In this document: piece after piece, positions 1-7,336 of the stretch
How positions within the stretch are numbered: the stretch's first letter is position 1
Layout of the letters: the number at the start of each line of letters is the position of its first letter
Origin: CAYOZL01 sp964408435
GTDB lineage: Bacteria > Bdellovibrionota_C > UBA2361 > SZUA-149 > CAYOZL01
Direction: 5' to 3'
Length of the DNA: 24,616 bases
NCBI GenBank assembly: GCA_964408435.1
Contig: CAYOZL010000033.1
Coordinates: 1 to 24,616, forward strand
Notes under the pieces: model-generated
Told to the model about the DNA's origin: nothing
Seen by the model: the letters and a program-made list of their open reading frames with translations, nothing else
The model's database searches: none
Made by a program: the position numbers and the translations under genes

Positions 1-2
1 TA

Positions 3-899
3 GTTTTGGCTAAAAAAACACTTTATTTTTTACTTTTGTATGTTCCGCTATTTTTATACGAATTTAGACTTAGTCCTCAAATTCACAACTTAGTTTATGG
101 CTATCAACAACTTGGCAGTTTTACTCAAAGCGCTAGAAACCTTGGTTGGAGACCCACTGTCTTTCTTAGACATGGCTTAGAGTTATCACTGGCTTTAAGC
201 TTTGCTGGAATAGTTGGTTTCTGGCTTGTAAGAAGTAGAGTTTTATCAAAAGGTTTTGAGATAATCGGAGTTTTTCTAATTTTTATATGTCTTTTTCTAT
301 CTCAATCTTACGGAGCGATTTTAATACTAGCAGTTTCAATTTCAGTATTATTAGTTTGTAGGTATATTAAAATAGGTTTTGCATTAATATTATTATTTTT
401 ACTCCCTACTTTCTACATCTCAAGTAAGATAAGCGGTTTCAAAATTGAAGAACCAATTATTGAGACAGCAAGAGGCTTCCTACCTCAAAGGAGATTTCAA
501 TCCCTAAGTTATAGACTAGAACAAGAATCCTATCTTTTAGATTCCTTAAAAGATCATAAAATTCTAGGAAAAAGCCGAACTTTATCACTTAAGAATCTTG
601 CTAAAAAAGTAGTTCGAGATAGCCGCTGGATTATTGAATACTCTGACGGTGGGCTCTTAAGTCTTATTCCATTTTTCTCTATTCTAACACTACCTATTTT
701 TGGTCTTTATAGACTAGCGCCAGCTAGCTTATGGCATACTAAAAGATACTGTTCTACAGCTGCTTTAGCAGTAGGAATTGGAATGCTCTCTTGGGATTTA
801 TTGATTAACAATTTCATTTCTTCAGTTCATTTTTTAATACTTGGTGGATTAGTTTATCCAATAAATATTAAAAAGAAATATTACTATATTGTAAAATAA
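3..899 (+). CDS. O-antigen ligase-like polytopic membrane protein, 5' truncated by window edge
   Basis: Open from the window edge; the first TTG at position 6 is probably not the true start because the frame stays open upstream. About 298 residues remain, rich in hydrophobic segments. The stretch RNLGWRPTVFLRHGLEL followed by transmembrane helices, a periplasmic loop with several charged residues, and a C-terminal helix pair resembles the C-terminal half of the Wzy/WaaL O-antigen ligase-like family, whose members are usually above 400 residues. In that family the protein transfers or polymerises polysaccharide on the periplasmic face of the inner membrane. The convergent sugar transferase next door fits surface polysaccharide assembly. 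The exact acceptor cannot be told, and the family call is from topology and local motif rather than a catalytic signature. Confidence 0.6.
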   Translation, partial: VLAKKTLYFLLLYVPLFLYEFRLSPQIHNLVYGYQQLGSFTQSARNLGWRPTVFLRHGLELSLALSFAGIVGFWLVRSRVLSKGFEIIGVFLIFICLFLSQSYGAILILAVSISVLLVCRYIKIGFALILLFLLPTFYISSKISGFKIEEPIIETARGFLPQRRFQSLSYRLEQESYLLDSLKDHKILGKSRTLSLKNLAKKVVRDSRWIIEYSDGGLLSLIPFFSILTLPIFGLYRLAPASLWHTKRYCSTAALAVGIGMLSWDLLINNFISSVHFLILGGLVYPINIKKKYYYIVK

Positions 900-913
900 A
901 AAAGCCTTACGAC

Positions 914-1579
914 TTAAATTGAATTAAGAAAACCCTGAAGAACTATTCTCACTGTAGTGCATAAAATTTTGAGATCTAGAACAATATTAGAATCATTTAC
1001 ATATTCAATATCATTTTTAATCCTACCAATAATTTTTTCATAACTATCAGTCACACCTTTATAACCTTGGACTTGTGCTAAGCCTGTAAGACCTGGCTTA
1101 ACATTATAGCGAATATGGTACTGAGAATAATTTTGATTTAATTCCTGATCCATTTTTACTGCATGAGGCCTTGGCCCAACTAGAGACATCTCCCCTAAAA
1201 GTACATTAAAAAGATTTGGCAATTCGTCAATGTAACTAGATCTTAGGAACCTACCAACAGTAGTAATTCTAGAATCGTTTGCTACTACCTGCTTGAAACT
1301 TTCATCACTATCATCATTGATACTAAGAGTTCTAAATTTATAGATTTTAAATACTAAGCCTTCTTTGCCAATCCTATTTTGAGAATAAATCACATTTCCT
1401 TTACTAGTAAGTTTAATTGCAATTGCGGCAATTAACATTGGCAAAGCTGTAATAAAAATTAATGCACTAGAAAAAATAAGGTCTAAAACTCTCTTTTGAA
1501 TAGAGTACGAAGGCAAAATAGTAACAATAGTATCTCTAGTTACTTTTGCACTAATATAACCTAATTCTTTTACCGTCAT
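914..1579 (-). CDS. Bacterial sugar transferase (polyprenyl-phosphate glycosyl-1-phosphate transferase), short form
   Basis: Matches the C-terminal catalytic domain of the WcaJ/GumD/PglC class, which moves a sugar-1-phosphate from a nucleotide sugar to undecaprenyl phosphate to start polysaccharide synthesis. Visible motifs: KRVLDLIFSS at the start of a membrane hairpin, IYSQNRIGKEG, FKIYKFRTL, IDELPNLFNVLLGEMSLVGPRP, and KPGLTGLAQVQGY near the end. I prefer the ATG at 1579; a TTG four codons earlier (1591) is possible and neither has a clear SD. WcaJ-like proteins with this QGYxG ending normally carry a further N-terminal membrane region of about 200 residues, which is absent here, so this is either a PglC-like minimal enzyme or an N-terminally trimmed gene. 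It lies downstream of pgsA on the same strand, tail to tail with the O-antigen ligase-like gene. Confidence 0.88.
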   Translation of the reverse strand: MTVKELGYISAKVTRDTIVTILPSYSIQKRVLDLIFSSALIFITALPMLIAAIAIKLTSKGNVIYSQNRIGKEGLVFKIYKFRTLSINDDSDESFKQVVANDSRITTVGRFLRSSYIDELPNLFNVLLGEMSLVGPRPHAVKMDQELNQNYSQYHIRYNVKPGLTGLAQVQGYKGVTDSYEKIIGRIKNDIEYVNDSNIVLDLKILCTTVRIVLQGFLNSI

Positions 1580-1673
1580 GAAAAAAACCAATTTGCTTAG
1601 ACAAGAGCTTTAATGTCGACACAAAAAGATAATTTCTTTAATTTATATTTAAAAAGTTATGATTTAGAGCTAT

Positions 1674-2228
1674 TTAACTCAAATAAGATCTAAAACGAAC
1701 TGCATACTGCATTCCTGAAACTATTGAAATAATAGCGGATACCCACAAAGTATACAGACCTAGGGTTTTAAAATAAGGAGATAATGGAGTTAGAAACAAG
1801 AGTATTATTGCTATCATCATTGTAGCTGTTTTAAATTTAGCTAACTTACTAGCAGCAACTACAACACCTTTTACAGCTGCTAAAGATCTAAGACCAGTAA
1901 CTAAAAACTCCCTTGATAAAAGTAGAACAACAAGCCAAGCAGGTATAAAATCTATTTTACTAGATGAAAGCATAACTAAAGCAGACATAACAAGAATCTT
2001 ATCTGCTAGAGGATCTAACAACTTACCAAGTATACTTTCAGCATCGTAAAGTCTTGCTATATAGCCATCTAACCAATCTGTAATAGAAGCTAATATAAAG
2101 ACTAAGGCAGCCCATAGTAAATTTTGCTTACTTGGATAAATTAACAAATACACAAAAAATGGAATAACTAGGAATCTAAAAGCAGTTAGGATATTCGGTA
2201 TTTGTTTCTTTGAGGCACTGTCGAACAT
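1674..2228 (-). CDS. pgsA: CDP-diacylglycerol--glycerol-3-phosphate 3-phosphatidyltransferase
   Basis: A 184-residue polytopic membrane protein with a full CDP-alcohol phosphatidyltransferase signature, D-x2-D-G-x2-A-R-x8-G-x3-D-x3-D, in residues about 51-76 (DWLDGYIAR ... GKLLDPLAD). The opening IPNILTAFRFLVIPFFVYLL is typical of PgsA. The enzyme makes phosphatidylglycerol phosphate from CDP-diacylglycerol and glycerol-3-phosphate at the inner membrane. Length is normal for PgsA. It follows the lytic transglycosylase gene on the same strand after about 60 bp and precedes the sugar transferase, so the three may be co-transcribed. No anomaly is seen. Confidence 0.93.
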   Translation of the reverse strand: MFDSASKKQIPNILTAFRFLVIPFFVYLLIYPSKQNLLWAALVFILASITDWLDGYIARLYDAESILGKLLDPLADKILVMSALVMLSSSKIDFIPAWLVVLLLSREFLVTGLRSLAAVKGVVVAASKLAKFKTATMMIAIILLFLTPLSPYFKTLGLYTLWVSAIISIVSGMQYAVRFRSYLS

Positions 2229-2287
2229 ATAGATATTATGTATATACTGACTAAGCTCTGCAAGAACTTATTGCAATTAATGTAGTC

Positions 2288-2878
2288 TTAAGTCTGCTGA
2301 CTATACAGTCTTCTTAAGAATATTACCTTAGATACATATCCTCTAGTTTCTTTATAAGGAGGAATGCCATTATATCTTTTAACTGCTCCCTCACCTGCGT
2401 TATATCCAGCAGCAACTAAAGAGATATTTCCATTAAATTCTCTATTTAACCAACTTAAGTATTTAACCCCTCCTAGTATATTCTCCATTGGAGACCAAAT
2501 GTCTTTTACACCAAACCTTCTAGCTGTAGCTGGCATTAACTGCATTAAGCCTGTAGCTCCCTTATGAGACTTCGCACTAACTTTAAAAGCTGATTCTGCA
2601 TGCATTACTGCTTTAACTAATGCTGCATCAATATTGTATTGGCTTGATAACTCATTTATTAAATTGTCATATTTACTTTTCCGAGCCCTAACTCCTGGGT
2701 AGGATCTTCTTGAATAACTATATTTTGCCCTTCTTATTGAACGAAATTTAGAGTACTTTTTTCCAGACGGTCTTTTAGAACTAAAGGTTAAAGTTCCATT
2801 ATTGTTATACACAAATAAATTCTGACTAAGCGCAGGGCTAATAAAAGTAAGAAATAATATTAATAGAACAAATCTCAT
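2288..2878 (-). CDS. Lytic transglycosylase, Slt/LT family 1 domain
   Basis: 196 residues. A signal peptide (MRFVLLILFLTFISPALS) is followed by a basic, serine-rich linker (about 20-70) and a complete goose-lysozyme-like Slt domain. Motifs in order: ALVKAVMHAESAF with the catalytic Glu, GATGLMQLMPATARRFGV, NILGGVKYLSWL, and VAAGYNAGEGAVKRY. Enzymes of this family cleave peptidoglycan to 1,6-anhydro-muropeptides in the periplasm. The size is that of the small standalone Slt proteins often found next to secretion or division genes. It is divergent from nadB, with about 180 bp of shared intergenic sequence, and heads the run toward pgsA. Confidence 0.92.
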   Translation of the reverse strand: MRFVLLILFLTFISPALSQNLFVYNNNGTLTFSSKRPSGKKYSKFRSIRRAKYSYSRRSYPGVRARKSKYDNLINELSSQYNIDAALVKAVMHAESAFKVSAKSHKGATGLMQLMPATARRFGVKDIWSPMENILGGVKYLSWLNREFNGNISLVAAGYNAGEGAVKRYNGIPPYKETRGYVSKVIFLRRLYSQQT

Positions 2879-2951
2879 ATTTAATTATCGTTTAAAATCA
2901 ATGTTTTCTTTACCCAGCTAATATAATTTTCCCAAGATGCAATAAGATAGG

Positions 2952-2957
2952 TATAAT
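2952..2957 (+). promoter_or_regulatory. Possible -10 box for nadB
   Basis: A perfect TATAAT sits in the divergent space between the transglycosylase and nadB, about 100 bp before nadB. No convincing -35 hexamer lies 16-18 bp upstream, so this is a weak call based on the -10 alone. Confidence 0.25.
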
Positions 2958-3055
2958 GTTTTTTAGATGCAGCTTGTTAACAAATAGTTTTACTAAATCT
3001 AGGCTATATAAGAATTAGAGCATCTTAGGGGAATGTACAAGAAAGAATTAAGATA

Positions 3056-4666
3056 ATGAGTGTTAAAAACAAAAGAATTATAAACTCAGATTTCCTAGTA
3101 GTTGGCTCTGGAATTGCTGGCTTAAGCTATGCCTTAGAAGTGAGCAAATACGGAACAGTATCTATACTTTGTAAATCCGGCCCAGCAGAAGGTAGCACTA
3201 AATATGCTCAGGGAGGAATTGCAAGTGTTACTAGTCCACTAGATAGTTTTGAAGACCATATTAATGACACTAAAGTGTGTGGTGCAGGGCTTTGTAATGA
3301 AGAAGTTGTAGAATTCGTAATCGAAGAAGGCCCTGAATGCATTAAAAAACTAATAGAAAAAGGAACTAAATTTGATGAGCATAAAGGAGAGTATTCTTTA
3401 GGAAAAGAAGGTGGGCATTCAAAAAGAAGAATTCTACACGCTGGAGATAGCACCGGAGCAGAAATCCAAAGAGCTCTAATTGAAAGTGCAAAAGCTGATC
3501 AAAACATAACACTCTATCCATACCATGTAGGAATAGACTTAATTTTAAAAGACAGCACTTCTGAAGATGCCCAAGCCTTAGGAATCTACGCATTAGATAT
3601 TAAAAATTCAAGCGTAGTCTCTTTCATTGCAAGAACAACAATCATTGCAGCAGGTGGTGCAGGAACAGTTTATCTCTATACTTCCAACCCTGTAGTTGCT
3701 ACTGGAGATGGAATTGCAATGGCGTATAGAGCAGGAGCAGTAGTTTCTAATATGGAGTTTTTTCAATTCCACCCTACTTGTCTTTTTCATCCTGAAGCTC
3801 GCTCATTTCTACTAACTGAAGCACTAAGAGGTGAAGGCGCACTTCTTAGAAGAGCAGATGGTCATAGGTTCATGAAAGACTACCACGAACAATTAGAACT
3901 CGCCCCAAGAGATGTAGTATCAAGAGCAATTGATGATCAAATGAAAACTACTGGTCAAGATTTCATGTATCTAGACATCACTGACTTCAAACCTGAATTT
4001 GTTAAATCTAGATTCCCAACCATATATGAGCGACTAACTTCACTAGGCATTAACCCCTTAAAAGATAGAATACCAATAGTTCCAGCCGCACATTATTGTT
4101 GCGGAGGCATAAAAACAAATAATTACGGTAAAACAAATATTAAAAGACTTTATGCATCAGGAGAGGCAACCTGCACAGGCCTTCACGGAGCAAATAGACT
4201 TGCTTCAAACTCCTTACTTGAAGCCTTAGTTTTTTCAACAAGAGCAGCAAAAGATACAATTGAGAATTTAGAGAACTATAAAACACCAGAAAAAGAACTT
4301 CTATGGGACGACCTCAACACTCCTAATAGCTCAGAAGAAGTCGTAGTAAGCCACGCTTGGCAACAAGTAAGAAGAACAATGTGGAACTTAGTTGGAATTG
4401 TTAGAAGTGATTCAAGACTAGAGCTTGCAAAGAAAAGAATAGATTTAATTGAAAAAGAAATAAAAGATTACTACTGGAAATATGCAATTACTAGAGACTT
4501 AATTGAGCTTAGAAATATAATTACAATCGCAGATTTAATTATAAGGTCTGCAATGCAAAGAAAAGAAAGTAGAGGTTTACATTACAATATAGACCATCCA
4601 GAAAAAGATGATAAAAATTTTAAAGTAGATACCGAGCTAAAGATAGATAATAAAGCCTCAATTTAG
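3056..4666 (+). CDS. nadB: L-aspartate oxidase
   Basis: 536 residues. It oxidises L-aspartate to iminoaspartate, the first step of de novo NAD synthesis. The N-terminal FAD dinucleotide motif VVGSGIAGLSYALEVSKYG is followed by the NadB/SdhA family landmarks: STKYAQGGIA (about residues 48-57), ILHAGDSTGAEIQRAL, QFHPT, LTEALRGEGA, APRDVVSRAI, and the C-terminal flavin-contact region HGANRLASNSLLEALVFS. These separate NadB from SdhA/FrdA well. Length is normal. Its last 9 bp overlap, tail to tail, the end of the minus-strand membrane protein gene. nadA and nadC are not in this window. Confidence 0.95.
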   Translation: MSVKNKRIINSDFLVVGSGIAGLSYALEVSKYGTVSILCKSGPAEGSTKYAQGGIASVTSPLDSFEDHINDTKVCGAGLCNEEVVEFVIEEGPECIKKLIEKGTKFDEHKGEYSLGKEGGHSKRRILHAGDSTGAEIQRALIESAKADQNITLYPYHVGIDLILKDSTSEDAQALGIYALDIKNSSVVSFIARTTIIAAGGAGTVYLYTSNPVVATGDGIAMAYRAGAVVSNMEFFQFHPTCLFHPEARSFLLTEALRGEGALLRRADGHRFMKDYHEQLELAPRDVVSRAIDDQMKTTGQDFMYLDITDFKPEFVKSRFPTIYERLTSLGINPLKDRIPIVPAAHYCCGGIKTNNYGKTNIKRLYASGEATCTGLHGANRLASNSLLEALVFSTRAAKDTIENLENYKTPEKELLWDDLNTPNSSEEVVVSHAWQQVRRTMWNLVGIVRSDSRLELAKKRIDLIEKEIKDYYWKYAITRDLIELRNIITIADLIIRSAMQRKESRGLHYNIDHPEKDDKNFKVDTELKIDNKASI

Positions 4667-6634
4667 TTTAATAAGTTGATTTGGATAATAGATATATGCA
4701 GGATAATCTTTATATTGATTCATTAATAAAGTATTCCTTTCAATCATATCCATTGCAAAAATAAAATCACCATTTAACCTTACTTGATTTTTATTTAAAA
4801 AAGGATTGTAAACCCCAAATGGAACTTTCATATCGTAAAACAGCTCTTTTCTACACTCTTCAGTTAAAATACTTCCTGATGCAATCCTAATTGTATAATC
4901 AACATGACCATTAATAGGGCGAAGCTTATCTGTATCTCTATCTCTTATTAAACTATTTAATCTTAGAATAAAATCAGATGTTTTCTCCTTATTCTTTTGT
5001 TGCTTCCTAAGCTGAGTAAAAAGTTCACAATGATCTGAGTTTTCATATAAAATTTGAGTTTTAGAAGCAGGGACTCCTAAACTTCTTAACTGAGACATAA
5101 TCCTTACTCCCCAACTAACCTTAACAAACACTAAGGCTTTATTAATTTTCCGCTTTTCTAGAAAATCACTTATATCAAGTTTCAAAGAATTCATTCCATT
5201 AGAATAAACATTTGCAGTCGCTGGCATACTTACAAAGATAGAGTAAGCAAATAGAATAAAAACAAAACAGAGATAAAAAGACCTACCTCCTACTGGTTTT
5301 AATATTCCTTCGTATCCGATGCTAAATTTCGATATTTTTTTAGAAATAAAAATTAAAGCGCTACTGGAAATTAAAACTAAAAAAACAACCCCCTCGTATA
5401 AGAACCTAGGCCCTAAAAAAGCATCTCTATGCCAATAAAAAAAATAAGCAAATGGAAGCATTAAAAAAGAACATAAGAAAAGCTTTTCTTCTTTTTTTAT
5501 CTTTTCCACAAATAATAAATATAAACCTAGAACAAGCGTTACAGGCACAGGCCATTCAAAAAGAAACTCATTTAATAAATATAATTCAGTTATTTCATTT
5601 CTAAGACCTGTAAAGGGAGTATGAGATCCCCCCCAAGGTGAAACATGAAAACCTAGACCATGCCCCTCACCCCAAAGTTTTACATACCCTAGCAGTTTAT
5701 AATCCCCGTACATATAATAATTATATAAACCAATTAAAACTAAATATATTAAACCAACAGGTAGAGCTTTAAATAAATGTTTAATAATTTTATTCTCACG
5801 GGCAAAAATAAAAGCATATATTATAAAAGGAATACTTAGCGCTAAAATAGTTAAAGGCCTAATAGTCATCCCGTAGCCCATAAATATGGCTGCGTATAAT
5901 AAAAATTTAAAGTTCTTAGAGGATAACCATTCAAAATAAAAATAAGCAAATAGAGTTACACAGCTAAGAGCAGAGACATGATTCATATAACTTGCCCCCA
6001 TGAAAAATAGGAAAGGGCAAAAAATTAAAAGTATTAAAGTGATGTTTGCATGCAATCTACCATATACTTTAAAGGCTATTTTATAAGCAAAATAAACAGT
6101 AATCAGTGTTAGAACTATATTAGTTAGCCATGGCATGTTTAAAATCACACCTGGCATAAGCAACAACTGATGTCCTAATGGATACTGAGAGTACCAACCA
6201 GAAGAATCAAAAATCATATGTTGTGTCATAAAAAATTCTGGGTACTCAACAACTGGAGCTTTCAACAATGCTTTAGAAAAGATCTTAGCTTGAAATAACT
6301 GAGCAATTGTATCTATTAGATGAGGCTTATGATTAAAACAATAATAGGAAATAAAATTTAAAAAAACAAAAAATGAAGCTAATAATAAACATACAAACTT
6401 TAAAGATAATTTCTCTAACCTTGATTTAATCTTTTCAAAAACAGCTTCTAAATTAAACTTAGAAAAAAATGCGGCCAGAACATATGCTATTAATATTGTA
6501 CTCAGAGATCCCAACAACCATTGATAAGGCCCAAAAGCCAAAGCCACCCCTTTGATCTTTCCACCATCGTAAAAAGATGCAACTGGCATAAAAGGCAAGA
6601 CAATAAAAAATAATGCTATAAATTTAACAAACAC
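4658..6634 (-). CDS. Large polytopic membrane protein, GT-C/GT39-like glycosyltransferase or unknown
   Basis: 658 residues with at least ten hydrophobic segments and a soluble C-terminal region of about 150 residues. The first luminal loop carries HLIDTIAQLFQAKIF and a downstream YPLGHQLLLMPG, a layout seen in GT-C fold transferases (ArnT/PMT-like), where an acidic residue in the first periplasmic loop is catalytic. This suggests transfer of a sugar from a polyprenyl-phosphate donor, but I see no decisive family motif. The start is GTG at 6634; it is preferred because it includes the first transmembrane helix, which the next ATG would cut. The stop overlaps the nadB stop by 9 bp on the opposite strand. 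Confidence 0.6.
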   Translation of the reverse strand: MFVKFIALFFIVLPFMPVASFYDGGKIKGVALAFGPYQWLLGSLSTILIAYVLAAFFSKFNLEAVFEKIKSRLEKLSLKFVCLLLASFFVFLNFISYYCFNHKPHLIDTIAQLFQAKIFSKALLKAPVVEYPEFFMTQHMIFDSSGWYSQYPLGHQLLLMPGVILNMPWLTNIVLTLITVYFAYKIAFKVYGRLHANITLILLIFCPFLFFMGASYMNHVSALSCVTLFAYFYFEWLSSKNFKFLLYAAIFMGYGMTIRPLTILALSIPFIIYAFIFARENKIIKHLFKALPVGLIYLVLIGLYNYYMYGDYKLLGYVKLWGEGHGLGFHVSPWGGSHTPFTGLRNEITELYLLNEFLFEWPVPVTLVLGLYLLFVEKIKKEEKLFLCSFLMLPFAYFFYWHRDAFLGPRFLYEGVVFLVLISSSALIFISKKISKFSIGYEGILKPVGGRSFYLCFVFILFAYSIFVSMPATANVYSNGMNSLKLDISDFLEKRKINKALVFVKVSWGVRIMSQLRSLGVPASKTQILYENSDHCELFTQLRKQQKNKEKTSDFILRLNSLIRDRDTDKLRPINGHVDYTIRIASGSILTEECRKELFYDMKVPFGVYNPFLNKNQVRLNGDFIFAMDMIERNTLLMNQYKDYPAYIYYPNQLIKLN

Positions 6635-6686
6635 AGTAGTATAGTTATCAACAAAAACTTAAATCAACTTATCAAGATTAAGATAC

Positions 6687-7103
6687 ATGCCCCGTTTTAC
6701 CGTAAGTGAGAAAAAAGAAAAAGCTTTAATCAAGAGGATGGAAAGCTTAAACATCTTTGAAAAAGACCTAGAAGAAAACTTCATTAGAGGCGCTGGCTCT
6801 GGTGGGCAAAAAGTTAATAAAACTTCATCTTGTGTTTACTTAAAACATGCAAAGTCTGGTGAAGAAATAAAATGTCAAAAAACAAGATCTCAAGCACTAA
6901 ACAGATACTACGCAAGATTACTACTTTGCGAAAAGTTAGAAGAAAAAGTACTAGGTAAAAAATCTAAAAAACAACAAGAACGAGAGAAAATTAAAAGACA
7001 GAAAAGAAGAAGAAGTAGGAAAGCTAAAGAAAAAGTATTAAGATATAAGAAAGAAAATTCTGAGAAAAAAGGTAGAAGGGCTAAGGTTAAGGTTACAGAT
7101 TAA
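6687..7103 (+). CDS. Small GGQ release-factor-like protein, C12orf65/MTRFR type
   Basis: 138 residues containing an RF-1-type domain 3 only. Residues about 25-75 read DLEENFIRGAGSGGQKVNKTSSCVYLKH and then SGEEIKCQKTRSQALNRYYAR (quoted in two parts), with the catalytic GGQ at about 39-41 that triggers peptidyl-tRNA hydrolysis. It lacks the codon-recognition domains of PrfA/PrfB. The wording around GGQ and the KTS/TRS spacing resemble mitochondrial MTRFR (C12orf65) more than ArfB. The C-terminal 50 residues are extremely Lys/Arg-rich, as in stalled-ribosome rescue factors that bind the mRNA channel or a split 50S subunit. Role inferred: rescue of stalled ribosomes. It is the last chromosomal-type gene before the accessory island. 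Confidence 0.82.
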   Translation: MPRFTVSEKKEKALIKRMESLNIFEKDLEENFIRGAGSGGQKVNKTSSCVYLKHAKSGEEIKCQKTRSQALNRYYARLLLCEKLEEKVLGKKSKKQQEREKIKRQKRRRSRKAKEKVLRYKKENSEKKGRRAKVKVTD

Positions 7104-7240
7104 AACTCTCCATTGTATTGAATTACAATACTTATTCCAGGGCAATATAGTCAAGAATGCGTAAAACTTAGTTTTCTGCTAAACTCCACCTTGCAGTATG
7201 CAACAGTTGTTCTTTAAAAAATAAATCATAGAAGAAAGTT

Positions 7241-7282
7241 CAAGTTCGCAATGGGGATAAAAATGCCCATTGTCGTAACTTG
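7241..7282 (+). promoter_or_regulatory. Leader hairpin upstream of the PFK-like gene
   Basis: CAAGTTCG-CAATGGG (7241-7255) pairs with CCCATTG (7266-7272), CG (7274-7275) and AACTTG (7277-7282), giving 15 base pairs with two single-base bulges and a 10-nt loop. It ends 55 nt before the preferred start codon. The right arm continues into the sequence that recurs inverted after the gene. Confidence 0.6.
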
Positions 7283-7294
7283 ATATTCACAGTT
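7277..7294 (+). repeat. 5' copy of the inverted repeat flanking the PFK-like gene
   Basis: AACTTGATATTCACAGTT. Its reverse complement, with one added base, is found at 8857-8875 just after the gene. The two copies could pair as RNA, or mark the ends of a DNA cassette. Confidence 0.7.
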
Positions 7295-7336
7295 ACACAC
7301 GGTTTTTTTTTAACACTCTCCCCGGAAAGTAATCAA

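Noticed and set aside
7191..7235. Sigma-70 promoter for the PFK-like gene
   Set aside because: TTGCAG/TTTAAA and TTGTTC/TAGAAG pairs match the consensus too poorly to list.
7280..7336. TTG start at 7280 for the PFK-like gene
   Set aside because: It lies in a leader hairpin arm without SD; ATG 7337 has GGAAAG seven bases upstream, and the extra 19 residues do not look like PFK sequence.
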